DNA from: Nyssa sinensis
Lineage: Eukaryota; Streptophyta; Magnoliopsida; Cornales; Nyssaceae
DNA: 64,000 bases
Reading direction: 5' to 3'
NCBI GenBank assembly: GCA_008638375.1
Contig: CM018038.1
Coordinates: forward strand, 35,560,597 to 35,624,596
Part shown: in pieces, positions 56,872 through 64,000 of the stretch
How the letters are laid out: each line of letters opens with the position of its first letter
Numbering within the stretch: the stretch's first letter is position 1
Program-made: the position numbers and the translations under genes
The notes under the pieces: generated by a model
Database searches by the model: none
What the model was told of the DNA's origin: nothing
What the model saw: only the letters and a program-made list of their open reading frames with translations

Positions 56872-59800
56872 TTATTGATAATATTTTCGCAAATGTTCCA
56901 TGTTCCAAGGCCTGGGAACAGGTTTCCCATCCATGCTTTCCAACCAATAAGTGGTCGGTCTAACTGTTTTGATAATTCTGTAGGGACCTTCCCAGTTCGG
57001 TGATAACTTCCCCATGGTGGGGTCCTTGGTGTTCTGGAAAACCCTTCTTAGGACGAGGTCCCCAACTTGGAAATTGGTAGGTTTGAGGCCAATTTTTGAG
57101 CGGTTAACCATCCTGCGCTGATATGCTTCCATTCTGATTACGGCCTGCTCTCTTCTTTCTTCGAGCAAATCCAAATTTTCTGCTAGTTGTTGGTCATTGG
57201 TCTCTTTGTTGAAAGCCTCAGCCCTTAAGGTCGGCATGCCGACCTCAACAGGGATTACTGCCTCAGTTCCGTAGGCTAGGGAGAAGGGAGTTTCCGATGT
57301 TGGAGTTCTCCTGGTTGTCCGGTAGGCCCAGAGTGCCCCAGGGAGTTCCTCGACCCATCCCCCTTTAGCTTCCTCTAATCTTTTCTTGAGAGCGTCGAGG
57401 ATAGTTCGGTTGGTGACCTCGGCCTGCCCGTTGGCCTGAGGATGACCAGGGGAGGAGAAGTGCTGTTTGATGTTTAGGTCCTGGCAGAATTTCTTGAATA
57501 TTTTCCCAGTGAACTGCGTGCCATTATCTGAGACGATCACATGCGGTATGCCGAACCTGCAGACTATATTTTTCCAAGTAAAACTCTTTATCTCTTTTTC
57601 AGTGATGCGAGTCAGTGGTTCTGCTTCGGCCCATTTTGAAAAGTAGTCAACAGCCACCAATAGGTATCTCCTGTTCGGTTTGGCTTTAGGTAATGGTCCT
57701 ATGATGTCCATTCCCCACTGTGCAAAGGGCCATGGGCTAGTAATGGGGATGAGCTCATGTTGCGGCTGATGCTGATAAGGGGCGAACCTCTGGCATTTGT
57801 CACACTTTTGAGTATATTCCTTTGCTTCCTTCAGCATCCCAGGCCAGTAGTAGCCTTGGGTTAGAGCTCGGTGGGCTATGGTTCTCCCCCCATTGTGATT
57901 TCCACAGATTCCTTCATGGATTTCTGCCAAGACATATTGAGACTCTTCAGGTGCTAGGCATTTTAACAATGGCTGAGTGTAAGACCTTCGGTAGAGTTTT
58001 CCGTTAAGGACAAGATACCGAGCTGCTCTGATGCGGATTCTTTTTGCCTTATTTCTGTCCTCTGGGAGGAGTCCCTCCTCCAGGTACTGGAGTATAGGAG
58101 TCATCCAGTTCTGAGGCTGTTCCGTGACTTGGGCGACCTGGATCTCCTCGGTGCTAAGCCTTGGCTGGTGAGAGAACTTTATCGTTGACTCCACCCCCGT
58201 TTTCATGTGAGATGCCATGTTTGCCAAGGCATCGGCTCGGCTGTTCTGTCCTCTTTCTATTTTTTGGATTGAGAATGCTCGGAAGGAATGTTTTAGCAAG
58301 TTGACTAGTTCCGAATATCGGAGCATTCTTTCATCCTTGATGGCATATTCTCCTTGAACCTGGCTAACCACCAGTTGGGAGTCAGAAAATACCTCGAGGC
58401 TCTGTACCTCGCACTCCTGAGCTAGCTTCATTCCTAAGATAAGGGCCTCATATTCCGCTTCGTTGTTGGAGGCTCTGAACCCCAAGCTAATTGCCCTTTC
58501 GGTTGTAAGTCCATCAGGAGAGTGTAGTACTAGCCCTGCTCCGGCACCTCGGTCAGTGGATGATCCATCAGCATACAACTTCCAAGTCCCCACCTCGTCT
58601 GAGACTTGAGCTTTGCCTAGCAGCGCGGGAGTGAATTCTGCGACGAAGTCTGCCAAGGCTTGCCCTTTAATTGAGACTCGTGGAATGTAGGACAAATCGA
58701 ACTCCCCCAGTTCCACTGACCACTTGACCAACCGTCCTGATACTTCTGGTTTTCTTAGGACTGCTTTCAGTGGGTAGGCAGTCGGAATTTCTATGGGATG
58801 TGCTTGGAAGTATGGTCTCAGCTTCCGTGCAGAAACTATGAGAGCAAGGGCTAGCTTCTCAATTTCGGGGTACCTCTTTTCTGTGTCTAGTAATGCCTTG
58901 CTGACATAGAAGATGGGCCTCTGCACGCTCCTGTCTTGCCTAACCAGTACCGAACTGACAGCGTTCTCAGAGACTGCGAGATAGAGAAGCAGCCTTTCTC
59001 CTTGGATTGGTTTTGATAAGAGCTCGGGCGAAGCCAAGTATCTTTTGAGTTCCTGAAAGGATTTTTCACACTCGTCAGTCCATTGCAAAGATTTGTTACC
59101 TTTCAGAGCCTTGAAGAAGGGTAGACACCGATCCGTGGATTTGGAGATGAATCTGCTGAGAGCTGCTATCCGGCCGTTCAGAGCTTGAATGTCCTTTCGG
59201 GCCTTTGGGGATTTCAGTCCGATCAGAGCCCCGATCTGAGTCGGGTCTGCTTCTATACCTCTTTGAGAGACTATGTACCCAAGGAACTTCCCTTTTGTTA
59301 CACCAAAGGTGCACTTTGAGGGATTGAGCTTCATTTTATATTGTCTGAGGATGTCGAAGGTTTGTGCTAGGTGTTGGAGATGACTGCTCTTCCTTAGGCT
59401 CTTGACCAGCATATCGTCGATATAAACTTCCATAGTGCTGCCGATCAAGGAGCCGAACATCTTATTAACAAGACGTTGGTAGGTAGCTCCAGCATTCTTT
59501 AGTCCGAACGGCATCACTTTGTAGCAATAGAGACCTCGTTCGGTGATGAATGAAGTCTTCTCTTGATCGGGAGGATGCATCTGTATTTGATTGTACCCAG
59601 AATAAGCATCCATGAAGCTCATGAGCTCGTGCCCTGCAGTTGCATCGACTAACTGATCTATTCGTGGAAGAGGGAAGCTATCCTTTAGGCATGCTTTGTT
59701 GAGATCTGTGTAGTCGACACAGACTCTCCATTTACCATTCTTCTTCTTGACCAGAACAGTGTTGGCCAACCAATCAGGATAAGATACCTCTCGTATCATG

Positions 59801-60213
59801 TTGGCGTTGAGCAACCTTTGAACCTCGTCGTTGATGACCTGATACCGTTCTGGAGCGAGAGGCCTTCTCTTTTGTCTCACTGGTGGATGGTCTGGATCCA
59901 CCATTAGTCTGTGCGTGATCAGGTCGGGATCTATCCCTTCCATGTCGCTTGTCTCCCAGGCAAATACGGAGAGGTTTTTCTTCAAAAACTTGACCAGCTC
60001 ATCCTGCTCGGTATGTGTCAGGTCGGGACCTATCTGCAGGTAACGTCCCTGATCCTCTGAGCTGACCAGGACTTTAATAGGCTCCCCTATAGGCTTGGCT
60101 CTGATATCCCTTCCTCTGGGGCTCAATGGTTCTTCGATTTTGGAGGGACAGTCTTCTGCCTCGTGACAGCAAGGGTAGATTGCATCCTTGCACACACGGG
60201 CGTGCAGTAATTG
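56872..60213 (-). CDS. pol: Pol: RT, RNase H, archaeal-type RNase H, integrase
   Basis: An uninterrupted 1113-codon frame follows directly, in the same frame, after the UAG that ends gag-protease. It has no ATG for about 90 codons, so readthrough is the likely source. Residues below count from the GTG at 60195. RT spans about 135-310 with YIDD at 258-261. The gypsy RNase H is at about 385-520. A second RNase H is at 537-665 (YADGSS, NNEAEYEAL, FSDSQLV, NSRADAL; D542, E579 or E581, D605, D654). Integrase has an HHCC zinc site (H760, H767, C798, C801) and catalytic D830, D890, E926 (D-x35-E), then a GPY motif near 1070. There is no chromodomain. All catalytic residues look intact. Confidence 0.95.
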   Translation of the reverse strand, partial: QLLHARVCKDAIYPCCHEAEDCPSKIEEPLSPRGRDIRAKPIGEPIKVLVSSEDQGRYLQIGPDLTHTEQDELVKFLKKNLSVFAWETSDMEGIDPDLITHRLMVDPDHPPVRQKRRPLAPERYQVINDEVQRLLNANMIREVSYPDWLANTVLVKKKNGKWRVCVDYTDLNKACLKDSFPLPRIDQLVDATAGHELMSFMDAYSGYNQIQMHPPDQEKTSFITERGLYCYKVMPFGLKNAGATYQRLVNKMFGSLIGSTMEVYIDDMLVKSLRKSSHLQHLAQTFDILRQYKMKLNPSKCTFGVTKGKFLGYIVSQRGIEADPTQIGALIGLKSPKARKDIQALNGRIAALSRFISKSTDRCLPFFKALKGNKSLQWTDECEKSFQELKRYLASPELLSKPIQGERLLLYLAVSENAVSSVLVRQDRSVQRPIFYVSKALLDTEKRYPEIEKLALALIVSARKLRPYFQAHPIEIPTAYPLKAVLRKPEVSGRLVKWSVELGEFDLSYIPRVSIKGQALADFVAEFTPALLGKAQVSDEVGTWKLYADGSSTDRGAGAGLVLHSPDGLTTERAISLGFRASNNEAEYEALILGMKLAQECEVQSLEVFSDSQLVVSQVQGEYAIKDERMLRYSELVNLLKHSFRAFSIQKIERGQNSRADALANMASHMKTGVESTIKFSHQPRLSTEEIQVAQVTEQPQNWMTPILQYLEEGLLPEDRNKAKRIRIRAARYLVLNGKLYRRSYTQPLLKCLAPEESQYVLAEIHEGICGNHNGGRTIAHRALTQGYYWPGMLKEAKEYTQKCDKCQRFAPYQHQPQHELIPITSPWPFAQWGMDIIGPLPKAKPNRRYLLVAVDYFSKWAEAEPLTRITEKEIKSFTWKNIVCRFGIPHVIVSDNGTQFTGKIFKKFCQDLNIKQHFSSPGHPQANGQAEVTNRTILDALKKRLEEAKGGWVEELPGALWAYRTTRRTPTSETPFSLAYGTEAVIPVEVGMPTLRAEAFNKETNDQQLAENLDLLEERREQAVIRMEAYQRRMVNRSKIGLKPTNFQVGDLVLRRVFQNTKDPTMGKLSPNWEGPYRIIKTVRPTTYWLESMDGKPVPRPWNMEHLRKYYQ

Positions 60214-60219
60214 CTATTT
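60205..60219 (-). promoter_or_regulatory. Stop-codon readthrough site between gag-protease and pol
   Basis: The minus strand reads AAA UAG CAA UUA CUG, with UAG at 60216-60214. UAG followed by CARYYA is the context that gives several percent readthrough in tobacco mosaic virus. Both flanking frames are the same, and the pol side lacks a nearby ATG. The old copy has a stop at the same site (UGA AAA UUA, 36825-36817). Confidence 0.75.
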
Positions 60220-62493
60220 GGGGGCCTTAGCTTTGAGTGCGAGGGCGTGGCACTCTCGGGAGGTCGGTTGGCATCCTCTGATGGAGTAAACTGTCTGATT
60301 GTGAACGTATTTTAAGCATTGGTGGAGGGTTGAGGTGACCGCTCCCATCTCATGTAGCCAGGGCCTTCCAACTATGACGTTGTAGGGAGATTTGGCTTTT
60401 ATGACCATGTACTCGGCTATCGTGGTCTTCTGTCCGTCCCCTTCACCCGCAGTGGTGGCCAGATCGACCCTTCCTAGTGGAGTGTTAGTGTTTCCATCAA
60501 AGCCCGTCATGATTATGCTCGTGGGCTTAATGTTATTGGGGTCGAGCTTCATATGCTTGAAAGGGTCGTAGAACAGTACATTGGTCGAACAGCCAGTGTC
60601 GACGAGAACTCTCCGGATATCGAAGTTGGCGATCTTAAGGGAGATAACCAGGGCGTCGCTGTGAGGACAATGAACTCCCCTAAGGTCGTGATCCGTAAAT
60701 TGGATTTCCGGCAAGGGCTTTAACCTTTTCTCCAAGTTAGCGACCTGCATGATGTTGGGAGCAGACCTGGCCTCCCGAGCATATCGTTTCCTTGACCTGT
60801 TAGAGGTGCCTGTTGCAGGGGAATCTGCGTGTAGGACATAGATCACCTGATTGTTCTGTGGGGGTTCGTTCCTGCCTCCTTTCTGCTCCTGCCTCTGGTC
60901 GGTTTTTCTCTGCTGGGGTCGTTCGTCACGGGGGTTCTGTCCTCCGTCCTGCTTGACGAACTCCTGCAGCCTTCCTCTCCTTATTAGCTGCTCAATCTCA
61001 TGCTTGAGAGCTTTGCAGGTATTGGTTGTGTGCCCTCGGTCTTTGTGAAAGTCACAATATTTGGTCTGATCTCGATAGCTGGGGTCTCCTTTCAAAGGCT
61101 CCGGCCATCTCATATTTTCTCGAGATCTTACTTGCTTCAATATGTTGTACGGAGAGGCGTTTAGAGGAGTGAAGTGGTTGAATTCCCTTAGTCCAGAATT
61201 GAAGGAGGTTCTGGGGGCCCCCCTTTTTTCTGGGCTCCTGACTCTCTTCCTGGCCGAGCTGGTGTCCTTCTTTTGACTATCTTTCTTGTGATCGTCTTTC
61301 TGAGCTTGTTCTTTGACCTTTCTAGAGGTGTCCCTGGCCTCCTCCAGGTTGATGTACTTCCTTGCACGGTCCATGAGTGCTGCCATGTCCACAGGGGGAC
61401 TTTTGGTCAGGGAGTCTCTAAACCCTCCTTGAGCAAGTCCAGCGGCTAGAGCAGCCACTAGGAAACCGGGGCTGCAATCTGTTACCTCAGTGAGCTCGGC
61501 GTTAAAACGTGCTATATACCCCCTGAGCGATTCTTCCCTCGTTTGCTTTATGTTCAGAAGGAATTCCGGACCCTTTCTTAGCCTCCTGCTAGTCATGAAT
61601 CTGTCCAAGAACCTTCTGCCGAGCTCATAAAAGCCAGATACTGAGTTCGGCGGGAGGTGGTGGAACCACTTTAGGGCGGTACCATTGAGGCTGGTTACGA
61701 ACGTTCTGCATAAGAAGGCATCAGAAGCGCCGTGCAAAGCCATGGTGTGCTGGTAGTGGGAGAGGTGGTCCCCCGGGTCCCCAGTCCCATCATAAGGGGT
61801 GAATTTAGGGACGATAAATTTCTTGGGTCTTTCCTCGGCCATGACAGCATTGGTGAACGGGGTGGCCGACCTCCCGAGCAATCTGGCCAGCTCGTCCTGT
61901 TCTGGATACTGGGCACCCCTTATGATAGCAGTACGGTCTATTGATTCAGCAACTTCCTCGGCTCTTACTGACCCTCTTGGTAAAACGGGTTACTGCGAGG
62001 CAGGTCTCACGGCCTCAGGGCCTATATGGGTAGGCTGATCTTGGCCCGCTACTGGGGGGTTGTTCTGATTCTCTGGTACTGGTGGTACAGGAACTATTCG
62101 AGGAGGTGATCCTTGTGGAACGTAGTTTACTCCCGAGGCCCCCGGGACGGGGGGTCGGGTAGTACTTCGATAATGGACCTCCGGGACAAAGGTGGGAATC
62201 CCTCGACCGGCTGCCGACGACGGCTGGGGGTCTATATGAACACCGGCGGCCGCAGGAGGCTGCTGCTGTTGAGTGACAACGGGTGGATTTTGAGGATTGG
62301 TTTCATGATTCTGGGTGAACATTGCCAGGGTCCTGGTCATGGTCAAAAGCTGTTCCCGTAGCAACTGGTTCTGCCGCCTAGTTTCGATTAGTTCTTCCTG
62401 TGCAGGGTTATTCACTCGCCCTCTTCCTCGTCCAGCAGTTGGTTGAGGATGAGGGTTTTGAGTGTTATTCCTGGGTCGCAAGTTGGGAGCCAT
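60214..62493 (-). CDS. gag: Gag-protease, with one premature stop
   Basis: Begins MAPNLRPRNNTQNPHPQPTA at 62493, soon after the primer-binding site. It runs 759 codons in one frame to the UAG at 60214, with a single UAA at codon 168 (61990-61992). Codons 169-204 after it read on as normal protein, aligning with the old copy. The N-terminal part is Pro/Gln/Asn-rich. The capsid-type gag domain lies at about 235-375 (FHHLPPNSVSGFYELGRRFL). A variant zinc knuckle C-x2-H-x4-H-x4-C is at 480-493 (CDFHKDRGHTTNTC). The aspartic protease has VLVDTGCS at 629-636 and VIVGRPWL downstream. Gag builds the particle and binds RNA; protease cleaves the polyprotein. The UAA context (CCC follows) does not resemble a readthrough signal, so this copy probably makes little full gag. 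Confidence 0.9.
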
Positions 62494-62554
62494 AATCCCT
62501 CTGATAGACGAAAGATGAGCTTAGATTGAGTAGAGCACTTGGTGATTGTCGTTT

Positions 62555-62571
62555 CCCACAGACGGCGCCAA
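62555..62571 (-). other. Primer-binding site of young Tat element
   Basis: Minus strand TTGGCGCCGTCTGTGGG, two bases inside the 5' LTR. The first nine bases after the T match the complement of plant tRNA-Asp; the rest is typical of Tat elements. Confidence 0.75.
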
Positions 62572-62767
62572 ACTGATGCTACACTTTTTGGCCCACGTGA
62601 GATCCAAGCTCGGCTCCCTGCGAAACACTCGAAACAGAAGATCAGAGGACCACCGGGTTGGCTCCGGTGGTAGCCGCTCCGATGCTTAAGTCAATAAATT
62701 GAATTGAAAGACTCGTAATGAAAGCCAAAATAATGAGCATGAAAATAAAGCGTACCTTTAGGGCTTG

Positions 62768-62774
62768 ATTTATA
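62768..62774 (-). promoter_or_regulatory. TATA box in 5' LTR (gag-pol promoter)
   Basis: CCTATAAATCAA on the minus strand. The same TATAAAT stands in the other LTR and in both LTRs of the old element (CCTATAAATAAGG), which supports function. Confidence 0.65.
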
Positions 62775-63234
62775 GGCAGTGGCATTCCTAAGCTGATTAG
62801 GATTTGGAGCCATGAAAGTAGGGATTTGATCTCTGGAGATATCAGTTACCTTGTTGAATATGGTAACTTAGTGTGGCAGTTTCCTTGTTGGAGATAGCTT
62901 CCTTATTTCCTACTTGGTGCTTACTGAAGCGATGATTAGGTCTGATCATTGATGTGTTGTATTGCTAACTTGCATCTATACAAGTTAGTCTTTATGGGAG
63001 AACTGTCTTGCTTTGATACTATGAGCTCGGCCTATGTAGGTTATGCCCTTGACTGACTGAGGGTGAAATGTATGACCGAGCATGTACTAAATGGCCGAAC
63101 ACAGATTATAAGGCCGAACATGAACTAAGCGACCGAGCACAAGTTATGTGGCCGAGCCCGAGCTGGGCGACCGAACACAAGTTATATGGCCGAGCCTGAG
63201 CTCTATTATGGGTCATGAACCGATCTTGCGGTTG

Positions 63235-63243
63235 CACGTGTCA
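63235..63243 (-). promoter_or_regulatory. G-box/ABRE-like motif in U3
   Basis: CACGTGTCA on the + strand (palindromic core CACGTG). It lies 37 bp from the LTR end here and 38 bp from the end in the old element (39695), although most surrounding bases differ. CACGTG binds bZIP and bHLH factors; ACGTGTC is an ABA-response-type core. Confidence 0.5.
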
Positions 63244-63277
63244 TGCAGTGGTTGGTGTGTCACATAGTGGTATATCA

Positions 63278-63606
63278 GCTTACTACCGTGCTATGGCTAC
63301 TACTACAACTGAAATAGTGTGGTTACAATGGTTGCTCGCTGATCTTAGTATTTCTTTGTCTACTCCTACTCCTATGTATTCTGATAACAAAAGTGCTATT
63401 CAGATTGCGCATAACTCTGTCTTCTACGAGCGTTCTAAACATATTAAGATTAATTGCCATTTTGTGCGCCATCATCTTCAACTTGACACACTCTCTCTTC
63501 CGTTCCTTTCTTTTACTTTGCAATTGGCTATTTTTTACGAAGTCTCACACCATTGCGCACTTCTACTACTTGACAAAGTCTCAATGCTTTTAGCTACGAC
63601 ATCATG
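63278..63606 (+). pseudogene. Ty1/copia RNase H fragment, 3' half
   Basis: After the duplicated GCTTA the copia frame resumes: YRAMATTTTEIVWLQWLLAD, then YSDNKSAIQIAHNSVF and ERSKHIKINCHFVRHHL. These are the conserved C-terminal RNase H motifs of copia elements, with catalytic Asp in YSDN. A frame change near 63490 leads to FTKSHTIAHFYYL in another frame, so the copy was already decayed or decayed later. It ends just before a polypurine tract and LTR. Confidence 0.9.
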
Positions 63607-63607
63607 A

Positions 63608-63619
63608 GTTTGAGGGGGG
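63608..63619 (+). other. Polypurine tract of copia element
   Basis: GTTTGAGGGGGG directly precedes TGTTAAAG, the typical copia 3' LTR junction. Confidence 0.8.
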
Positions 63620-63801
63620 TGTTAAAGCAATATTGTATCTTATTGCTTAGTTTCATTAAGGGTGGTTTAGTCTTTAGTTCTTTTGTTTAACCCTACTATA
63701 AAGGGTTGTTTATTAATTATTCTCTATTAGTTTTTTCTTTGTATCACTGACTACTACAAAAATAACAATCTCTCTTCTTTCTTTTTTCTTCTTTCTTTTC
63801 A
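63620..63801 (+). repeat. 3' LTR of copia element
   Basis: About 182 bp, TGTTAAAGCAATATTG... to ...TTCTTTCTTTTCA, with a TATA box (TATAAAG, 63697-63703). Small for a copia LTR but within range. No 5' partner is in the window. Confidence 0.7.
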
Positions 63802-63829
63802 TTGTTAGACCTAAGTTTTCAGTGAAGAG

Positions 63830-64000
63830 GGTAGTTTGAGATCATTTTAAGGGTTTGTATGCTGAAAAATGGAAAAATGAGACCTGTTATTGGGGGAGAG
63901 TTTGGAAAAATAGTTAAGGAGAAAACTAATAGTCTATTGATTAAGGAGTTTTCTAAAGAAGAAGTGTGGGAGGCCATTAGGAGTTGTGATTTGAATAAAG
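63830..64000 (+). mobile_element. LINE (L1-like) ORF2 fragment, cut by window end
   Basis: One frame reads RPVIGGEFGKIVKEKTNSLL, then IKEFSKEEVWEAIRSCDLNK. This is the linker leading into the RT of plant LINEs (FSEEEVWEAI...DG-KAPGPDG). An adjacent frame reads DHFKGLYAEKW just upstream, so there is one frameshift. It continues beyond base 64000. Confidence 0.7.

Larger units (their letters stand above)
52766..63277 (-). mobile_element. Young Tat-lineage Ty3/gypsy element, 10.5 kb, nested in copia RNase H
   Basis: Flanked by the exact 5-bp duplication GCTTA (52761-52765, 63278-63282). The LTRs are 704 bp each and differ at one position that I could see (G at 52773, A at 62581). Minus-strand order: 5' LTR, primer-binding site, gag-protease, in-frame UAG, RT, RNase H, archaeal-type RNase H, integrase, tandem repeats, antisense gene, polypurine tract, 3' LTR. 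The second RNase H and the opposite-strand gene place it in the Tat lineage (relatives: Retand, Grande, RIRE2, Ogre). One premature stop in gag is the only coding lesion seen. With one LTR change, insertion was recent (of the order of 0.05 million years at 1.3e-8 per site per year). Confidence 0.95.
62574..63277 (-). repeat. 5' LTR of young Tat element
   Basis: TGATGCTAC... to ...GGTATATCA, 704 bp. On the minus strand it has a TATA box (TATAAAT, 62774-62768) and, 37 bp from the outer end, CACGTGTCATGC (CACGTG at 63235-63240). Irregular GGCCGAACAC/GACCGAGCAC repeats fill 63063-63204. It drives gag-pol transcription leftward. Confidence 0.97.

Noticed and set aside
56456..56947. 163-codon minus-strand frame with 21-residue repeats
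   Set aside because: It is a by-product of the 63-bp tandem repeat, whose length is a multiple of three; it overlaps the end of pol in another frame.
57822..61048. + strand frames of 60-65 codons within pol and gag
   Set aside because: They are shadows opposite a long intact coding frame and have no domain.

Overview
This 64 kb window is nuclear DNA from a flowering plant, most likely a core eudicot. The evidence is three exons of an AGL11/SEEDSTICK-type MADS-box gene, plant-type Ty3/gypsy (Tat and chromovirus), Ty1/copia and L1-like LINE sequences, miniature LTR elements, and many (AT)n tracts. No bacterial operons, rRNA, tRNA genes or CRISPR arrays were seen. The species cannot be named from the sequence. 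The one recognisable host gene is on the + strand: exon 2 (29856-29937), exon 3 (40378-40439) and exon 4 (43313-43412). Their lengths of 82, 62 and 100 nt are those usual for the AGAMOUS clade, all visible splice sites are GT-AG, and the frame stays open. The MADS-domain exon and exons 5 onward were not found, so nearly everything else is probably intron or flank filled by mobile DNA. Layout: 1-3548 is the non-coding interior of a minus-strand LTR element, with its primer-binding site and LTR from 3549 and an RNA-polymerase largest-subunit fragment nearby (4929-5222). 5223-20122 is low-complexity DNA, LINE fragments (7380-8210, 10262-12320, 14815-15032, 15570-16245, 18180-20122) and a compact LTR element (16473-18113). 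20123-26823 is a decayed chromovirus inserted in a LINE, with 5-bp target duplication CTATA. 27532-28639 is a TRIM-like mini-LTR element. 30023-39738 is an old Tat-lineage gypsy element in intron 2 of the MADS gene (duplication ATACT). 41050-43030 is a LINE in intron 3. 43413 onward holds a LINE endonuclease fragment, a foldback MITE inside an (AT)n tract, copia- and gypsy-like remnants, and a very young Tat-lineage element (52766-63277). The young element sits inside a copia RNase H remnant (duplication GCTTA) and its two 704-bp LTRs differ at one position that I could see. The young Tat element is the most interesting object. Read on the minus strand it has gag-protease, one in-frame UAG followed by CAA UUA (the tobamovirus-type readthrough context), then RT, RNase H, a second archaeal-type RNase H and integrase. 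On the opposite strand, between the 3' end of pol and the 3' LTR, it carries its own TATA-led gene with two introns and 608 codons. Between these convergent genes is a 63-bp-period tandem repeat that can form hairpins. The old copy at 30023-39738 has decayed versions of all these parts in the same order, including a stop codon at the equivalent site, which argues that they are family features.
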